Shown: positions 60,353-64,000 of the stretch, one piece after another | Numbering within the stretch: position 1 is the first letter of the stretch | How the letters are laid out: every line of letters begins with the position of its first letter | Source of the DNA: Hyalangium versicolor | GTDB taxonomy: Bacteria; Myxococcota; Myxococcia; Myxococcales; Myxococcaceae | Direction of reading: 5' to 3' | Assembly (NCBI RefSeq): GCF_020103695.1 | Contig: NZ_JAHXBF010000003.1 | Coordinates: forward strand, 1-64,000 | Length of the DNA: 64,000 nucleotides | Translations under genes and position numbers: made by a program | The notes under the pieces: generated by a model | Database searches by the model: none | Seen by the model: only the letters and a program-made list of their open reading frames with translations | Told to the model about the DNA's origin: nothing

Positions 60353-61953
60353 GAGCGTGCCGCCTGGCGTGACAGGAGCCCGAGCAACCCGAGGAGCATC
60401 AGAGCGAACGGGGCGCCGCTCGTGGTGCCACAGTCACACCCGCCCGAGTCCTCCGGGTCCTCGGGTGAATTGACTCCACCATCCGGGTTCTCGGTGCCTC
60501 CATCGGAGTCGATCGGGCCTGTTCCCGAGTCCGGTGGGTCCACTCCGCCATCCGGCGAGCCCGTGCCTCCATCCGGTCGACCGCTGCTGGTGCCAAAGCC
60601 GAGCGCGCCGATGTCCTGAGTGCTGCCTGTGGGACGAGGTTCGCTCGACTGGTGCTTCACGTACTCACGGGACAGCGGGTGGGTGCTCGTCTCGGCTGGC
60701 GGCGCGACGGCCTTGCCACGAAGCGGCGATGAGGCGAGGAGATGGAAGTCCTGGCCCGCGAGGCTCACGAAGCCCGGGTCGGTTCCCGTCACTGTGCCTC
60801 CCGTGTCCACAACTTCGCCGGTGACGGTGGCGAAGGCGTTCACATAGCCCGGCTTGAACCAGTTGCCACCATGGCGCAGGGTGCCCGAGCCCGCCGAGAT
60901 CTCCAGGCTGTTGCCGCTTGCGGTGAGGAACACCACGTTGCCGGTGACATAGGCCGACTGGGCATCGCTGGACAGGCGCACCAGGGTGGTGCGGTCGGTG
61001 CGTGTGGAGACGACGGTGTTGTTCCAGAAGTAGAGCGTGCCGCGATAGGTGGGCTCATCACCGTTGTCGCCGCCGAAGTGGACGATCTGCCGGTTGTCGG
61101 TACCGGCAGGCTCGATGAGCACGTTGCCGTAGACGAAGGTGCGCAGGTACGAGGGATCCGCGCGGAACGTGACGCTGTCCGACTCCACGAGATCGAGCTG
61201 CCGGTTGCCGCCTTCGATCCAGTTGTACCGGACCACAGTGCCCGCCGAGCGGTCCTTGAGGTTGTTGCCCTGGCAGTCGGTGCACAGCGGTCCGAAGTGG
61301 TTGTACTGGTACACGATGCCGAGGGCCTCGGTGTACGCGTTGTGCTCGAGGAATCGTCCCGGGTTGCCGTTGCCGTAGATGGAGTTGCCCTCGACGAGTA
61401 CGTCCGATGTGCCGTTCGCGATGAACAGGCCGTTGCCGTTGTCCTCAAGGACGCAATTGCGGATGACGATGTGCGCGCCCTTCTCGATGAAGATGCCCGC
61501 GGCGTTGAGCTCGTAGGTGGAGGCGCCGTTGCGGCCGGTGAAGGAGCCTCGGGCCCGGCGCAGGTGGAGACCCTCGATGACGATGTATGAGGGCGTGGTG
61601 TCCGTCGGCGAGTTGGCGCCGCCGATCTTGATGATGCCGCGCTCCTCGTTCCAGTAGTTGAGCTGGGTGCGGGTGGTGGCGCCCTCGCCGTGGATGATGG
61701 GCAGGTTACCCTGGGCATCCGGAACGCCGCGCACGGTGATGGGTGCGGCCTGGGTGCCGTTCCGGCCGATCACCCACTTCTCGGTGTACGGCGTGGAGCG
61801 CGCGTAGATGAGGACGGTGTCCCCCGGAGCGAGCGTCTCCCAGGGGACAGCGCCGATGCTGGCATAGGTCTGATTGGGGCCAACCCGGAACTCCGTCGCG
61901 GATGCGGTCAGTGGCAGGGCGAGCAGGGTGAGGACAGCGGCGAGAGCACGCAT
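60349..61953 (-). CDS. Secreted right-handed beta-helix protein with MYXO-CTERM tail
   Basis: The 534-residue precursor has a signal peptide (cleavage after A-S-A-T) and a parallel beta-helix (about 30-370) with repeated G-N-G-N, V-I-R-N-C-V-L-E-D-N-G-N-G-L-F-I, V-V-R-Y-N-W-I-E-G-G turns, as in pectate lyases and other polysaccharide-acting proteins. A Pro/Asp/Gly-rich linker (repeated P-D-G-G) leads to a C-terminal G-G-C-D-C, a hydrophobic stretch and a short basic end: the MYXO-CTERM signal for surface anchoring in myxobacteria. Catalytic residues cannot be assigned. Its stop overlaps the start of the nucleotidyltransferase pseudogene by four bases. Confidence 0.85.
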   Translation of the reverse strand: MRALAAVLTLLALPLTASATEFRVGPNQTYASIGAVPWETLAPGDTVLIYARSTPYTEKWVIGRNGTQAAPITVRGVPDAQGNLPIIHGEGATTRTQLNYWNEERGIIKIGGANSPTDTTPSYIVIEGLHLRRARGSFTGRNGASTYELNAAGIFIEKGAHIVIRNCVLEDNGNGLFIANGTSDVLVEGNSIYGNGNPGRFLEHNAYTEALGIVYQYNHFGPLCTDCQGNNLKDRSAGTVVRYNWIEGGNRQLDLVESDSVTFRADPSYLRTFVYGNVLIEPAGTDNRQIVHFGGDNGDEPTYRGTLYFWNNTVVSTRTDRTTLVRLSSDAQSAYVTGNVVFLTASGNSLEISAGSGTLRHGGNWFKPGYVNAFATVTGEVVDTGGTVTGTDPGFVSLAGQDFHLLASSPLRGKAVAPPAETSTHPLSREYVKHQSSEPRPTGSTQDIGALGFGTSSGRPDGGTGSPDGGVDPPDSGTGPIDSDGGTENPDGGVNSPEDPEDSGGCDCGTTSGAPFALMLLGLLGLLSRQAARS

Positions 61954-62102
61954 GGGTGGGTCTCCTGATCGTGAGGTTAGGCGCTGGTGGCTTCCGCAGG
62001 GAACCCCGATTGCACGGGAGCAAATTCATGAGCGCCCAGGAGGCTGGCCGGTTCCTGGACGCATTGAGTGCGTGGGGCGCGGAGAGGTAAGAGGGGCGTA
62101 TC

Positions 62103-64000
62103 ATGTCCTCATTCAGGGCTCTCGTGGGTCTCCTGCTGCTCCTTGTCACGGGCTGTATCTCGCTTCCGGGCGTAGAACCGGGAACTCCGCCCACGATCAT
62201 CGAGAGCGCACAGTCCGCGACCACCGCGATGGCCACTGCCTCCGTTATCTTTCAGGTGAAGGCGGAGGACGCCACGTCAAGCGGGCTGCGATTCTCCTGG
62301 ACCGCCAGCACAGGAACTCTCGGGACTCCAACGAACGCGGATGTCACGAGCGAGGTGACATGGACAGCGCCACTATGTGTGCCGGTTGGGACGATGGCCA
62401 CTATCACCGTGAGTGTCACGAATGGCGTGGGGCTTTCTGTTTCCAAGACCTTCGATGTTTCCGGAAACCCTTGCCCAACTCCTACTGTGTCTGCAGGAGG
62501 TGTTCACTCGCTGGCATTGCGCGCTGATGGCACTGTCTGGACCTGGGGCAGTGATGGGACTGGTATGTCCCACCTTGAGCCAGTGCAGGTGGCGGAGTTG
62601 AACAGCGTCGTCGCTGTCGCGGCAGGACCAAACTACTCGTTGGCTTTACGCAGTGATGGCATCCTCTGGGCCTGGGGACTCAACAGGTATGGGCAACTCG
62701 GGGATGGGACGACGACCAGCCGTGTTACCCCCGTACGAGTCTCTGGGCTGACAGGCATCGTTGCCATGTCCGCAGGTACGAATCATGCCCTGGCCCTCCG
62801 AGGCGATGGCTCCGTCTGGGCATGGGGGAGTAACTCCTTCGGCCAGCTAGGGGATGGGACGACGGTAGACCTCTCCACTCCCGTGCAGGTATCGGGGTTG
62901 AGCAATGTCATCGTTGTCGCTGCGGCGGGTACTCACTCGCTGGCACTTGGGCGTGATGGCTCAGTGTGGGCATGGGGCGACAACAGTAGTGGCCAACTCG
63001 GGGATGGGACGACGGCTCAGCGCCCCACTGCCATACAGGTATCGGGACTCAGTAGCATTGTCGGCATTGATGGTGGCGGCAACTACTCGGTGGCTCTGCG
63101 GAGTGACGGCACGGTTTGGACCTGGGGCGTCAATGATTTCGGTCAACTTGGCGATGGGACCACAACCAATCGCCTAACTCCTGCGCAGCTATCGGGGCTG
63201 AGCAGCATCACCGCAGTGTCAGCAGGCGAAAATCATTGTCTGGCTCTGCGCAGCGACGGTTCGGTCTGGGCATGGGGGGCCAATTACTTTGGCGAGACCG
63301 GAACAGTGGTACCTGCTGAGCCTCTGACCCCTGGTCAGGTCGCTGGGCTCGACAACATCACCGCTATTGATGCGGGTCTCGCCCACTCTTTGGCCTTTCG
63401 AAGTGATGGAGCGGTTCTGGCTTGGGGGGCGAACACTTCAGGCCAGCTGGGCGACGGCCTACCTTCATTGCGCTCTATTCCATCACAGGTAGCTGGAGTA
63501 ACGACGGCGCTTTCGATAGGCGCCGGTGGTGAGCACTCCATGGCTATCCTGGCCGGTCAGACGCTCTGGGGCTGGGGAGCCAATGGCAAGGGGCAGCTCG
63601 GTAACGGAATGAATCTTGAAAGCCCGACTCCCATTCGGGTGCCTGATCTCTTCAATGTCGTGGCTGTTGCATTGGGCAGAGAGTACTCACTGGCCTTGCT
63701 GAGCAGTGGCACCCTTTGGGGCTGGGGCGCGAACAGCGCTGGGCAGTTGGGCGATGGGACGACAACCGACGGGTTGACTCTGCATCAGGTGACGCAGGTT
63801 GACAGTGTCATTGGAATCGCTGCGAGTGGGGAACAATCACTCGCTTTGCGGAGTGATGGCACGGTTTGGTCGTGGGGGCGCATCTATCTCAGCAGTGGGG
63901 CTAGCGGAAATCTCACGCCGGCACAGGTTGCTGGGTTGAGTGGAATCACGGCGATTAGCGCTGGCGCGCATCACTCATTGGCTTTGAAGAACGACGGCAC
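62103..64000 (+). CDS. RCC1-repeat lipoprotein (3' end outside the window)
   Basis: ATG 62103, after AGAGGGG, opens a frame that stays open to the window edge (632 complete codons). A signal peptide ends in a V-T-G-C lipobox. About 100 residues of Ig-like sequence follow, then at least ten RCC1-type repeats of about 50-54 residues with S-L-A-L-R-S-D-G-x-V-W-x-W-G and G-Q-L-G-D-G-T-T, and the start of an eleventh. RCC1 repeats form beta-propeller blades, seven per propeller, so more than one propeller, or an unfinished second one, is expected. It should sit on the cell surface and bind partners. Codons use more A/T in third place than neighbours. Repeats 6, 8 and 10 are degenerate. Confidence 0.85.
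   Translation, partial: MSSFRALVGLLLLLVTGCISLPGVEPGTPPTIIESAQSATTAMATASVIFQVKAEDATSSGLRFSWTASTGTLGTPTNADVTSEVTWTAPLCVPVGTMATITVSVTNGVGLSVSKTFDVSGNPCPTPTVSAGGVHSLALRADGTVWTWGSDGTGMSHLEPVQVAELNSVVAVAAGPNYSLALRSDGILWAWGLNRYGQLGDGTTTSRVTPVRVSGLTGIVAMSAGTNHALALRGDGSVWAWGSNSFGQLGDGTTVDLSTPVQVSGLSNVIVVAAAGTHSLALGRDGSVWAWGDNSSGQLGDGTTAQRPTAIQVSGLSSIVGIDGGGNYSVALRSDGTVWTWGVNDFGQLGDGTTTNRLTPAQLSGLSSITAVSAGENHCLALRSDGSVWAWGANYFGETGTVVPAEPLTPGQVAGLDNITAIDAGLAHSLAFRSDGAVLAWGANTSGQLGDGLPSLRSIPSQVAGVTTALSIGAGGEHSMAILAGQTLWGWGANGKGQLGNGMNLESPTPIRVPDLFNVVAVALGREYSLALLSSGTLWGWGANSAGQLGDGTTTDGLTLHQVTQVDSVIGIAASGEQSLALRSDGTVWSWGRIYLSSGASGNLTPAQVAGLSGITAISAGAHHSLALKNDG

Overview
The window reads as a chromosomal stretch of a high-GC Myxococcota bacterium, most likely a fruiting myxobacterium of the Cystobacterineae. 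The signs are several eukaryote-like Ser/Thr kinases with PEGA tails, a PilT-type pilus retraction ATPase, a MYXO-CTERM sorting tail, many exported lipoproteins and proteases, GC-ending codons nearly everywhere, and widely spaced single genes with few long operons. No rRNA, tRNA or CRISPR array was seen.

Layout. 1-1139 is the 3' end of an IS3-family element that has cut into an immunity-like gene. 1443-6382 holds an exported repeat lipoprotein, an orphan gene and a PEGA kinase coupled to an exported TPR-like partner. 6553-12825 holds a DHA2 efflux pump, a stand-alone EF-G gene with a long leader that encodes a 34-residue peptide, pilT and a NIPSNAP protein. 12840-16937 is a LysR regulator divergent from a ThDP enzyme and aldehyde dehydrogenase pair. 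17013-22325 is a 1770-residue Ser/Thr kinase-ATPase-GAF-histidine kinase. 22391-29617 contains a winged-helix protein, a BlaI repressor with an M56 peptidase fused to a lytic transglycosylase, nested operator palindromes, a DEIH helicase with a Gly/Arg tail and a quinone reductase.

29804-33719 is a di-heme lipoprotein downstream of a PhoX-like lipoprotein on a collagen-like stalk. 33909-38709 holds a YebC-II protein, a second PEGA kinase with an exported partner, and two tandem 97-residue paralogues. 39046-42903 pairs an exported CocE-like hydrolase with gamma-glutamyltransferase. 43103-47194 has a barrel protein, a transglycosylase with two solute-binding domains and a coupled nuclease-like gene. 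47210-54835 holds a hybrid sensor kinase, a large metalloprotease and a GT39-like membrane protein. 54906-59070 carries a VAO-type oxidase, an alkyltransferase-like protein, a LOG protein and DeoD. 59075-60352 is a nucleotidyltransferase gene broken by one UGA. 60349-61953 is a beta-helix protein with a MYXO-CTERM tail. 62103 to the end is an unfinished RCC1-repeat lipoprotein.

How the genes fit together. Themes are envelope sensing and remodelling (BlaI with M56-SLT, the double-SBP transglycosylase, two PEGA kinase modules), extracellular degradation (metalloprotease, CocE, GGT, beta-helix, PhoX) and nucleotide salvage or repair (ATL, LOG, DeoD). The strongest candidates for new biology are the leader region of the EF-G gene and the BlaI/M56-SLT locus with its shared-half-site operators. 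Functions rest on motif reading only; no database search was run.
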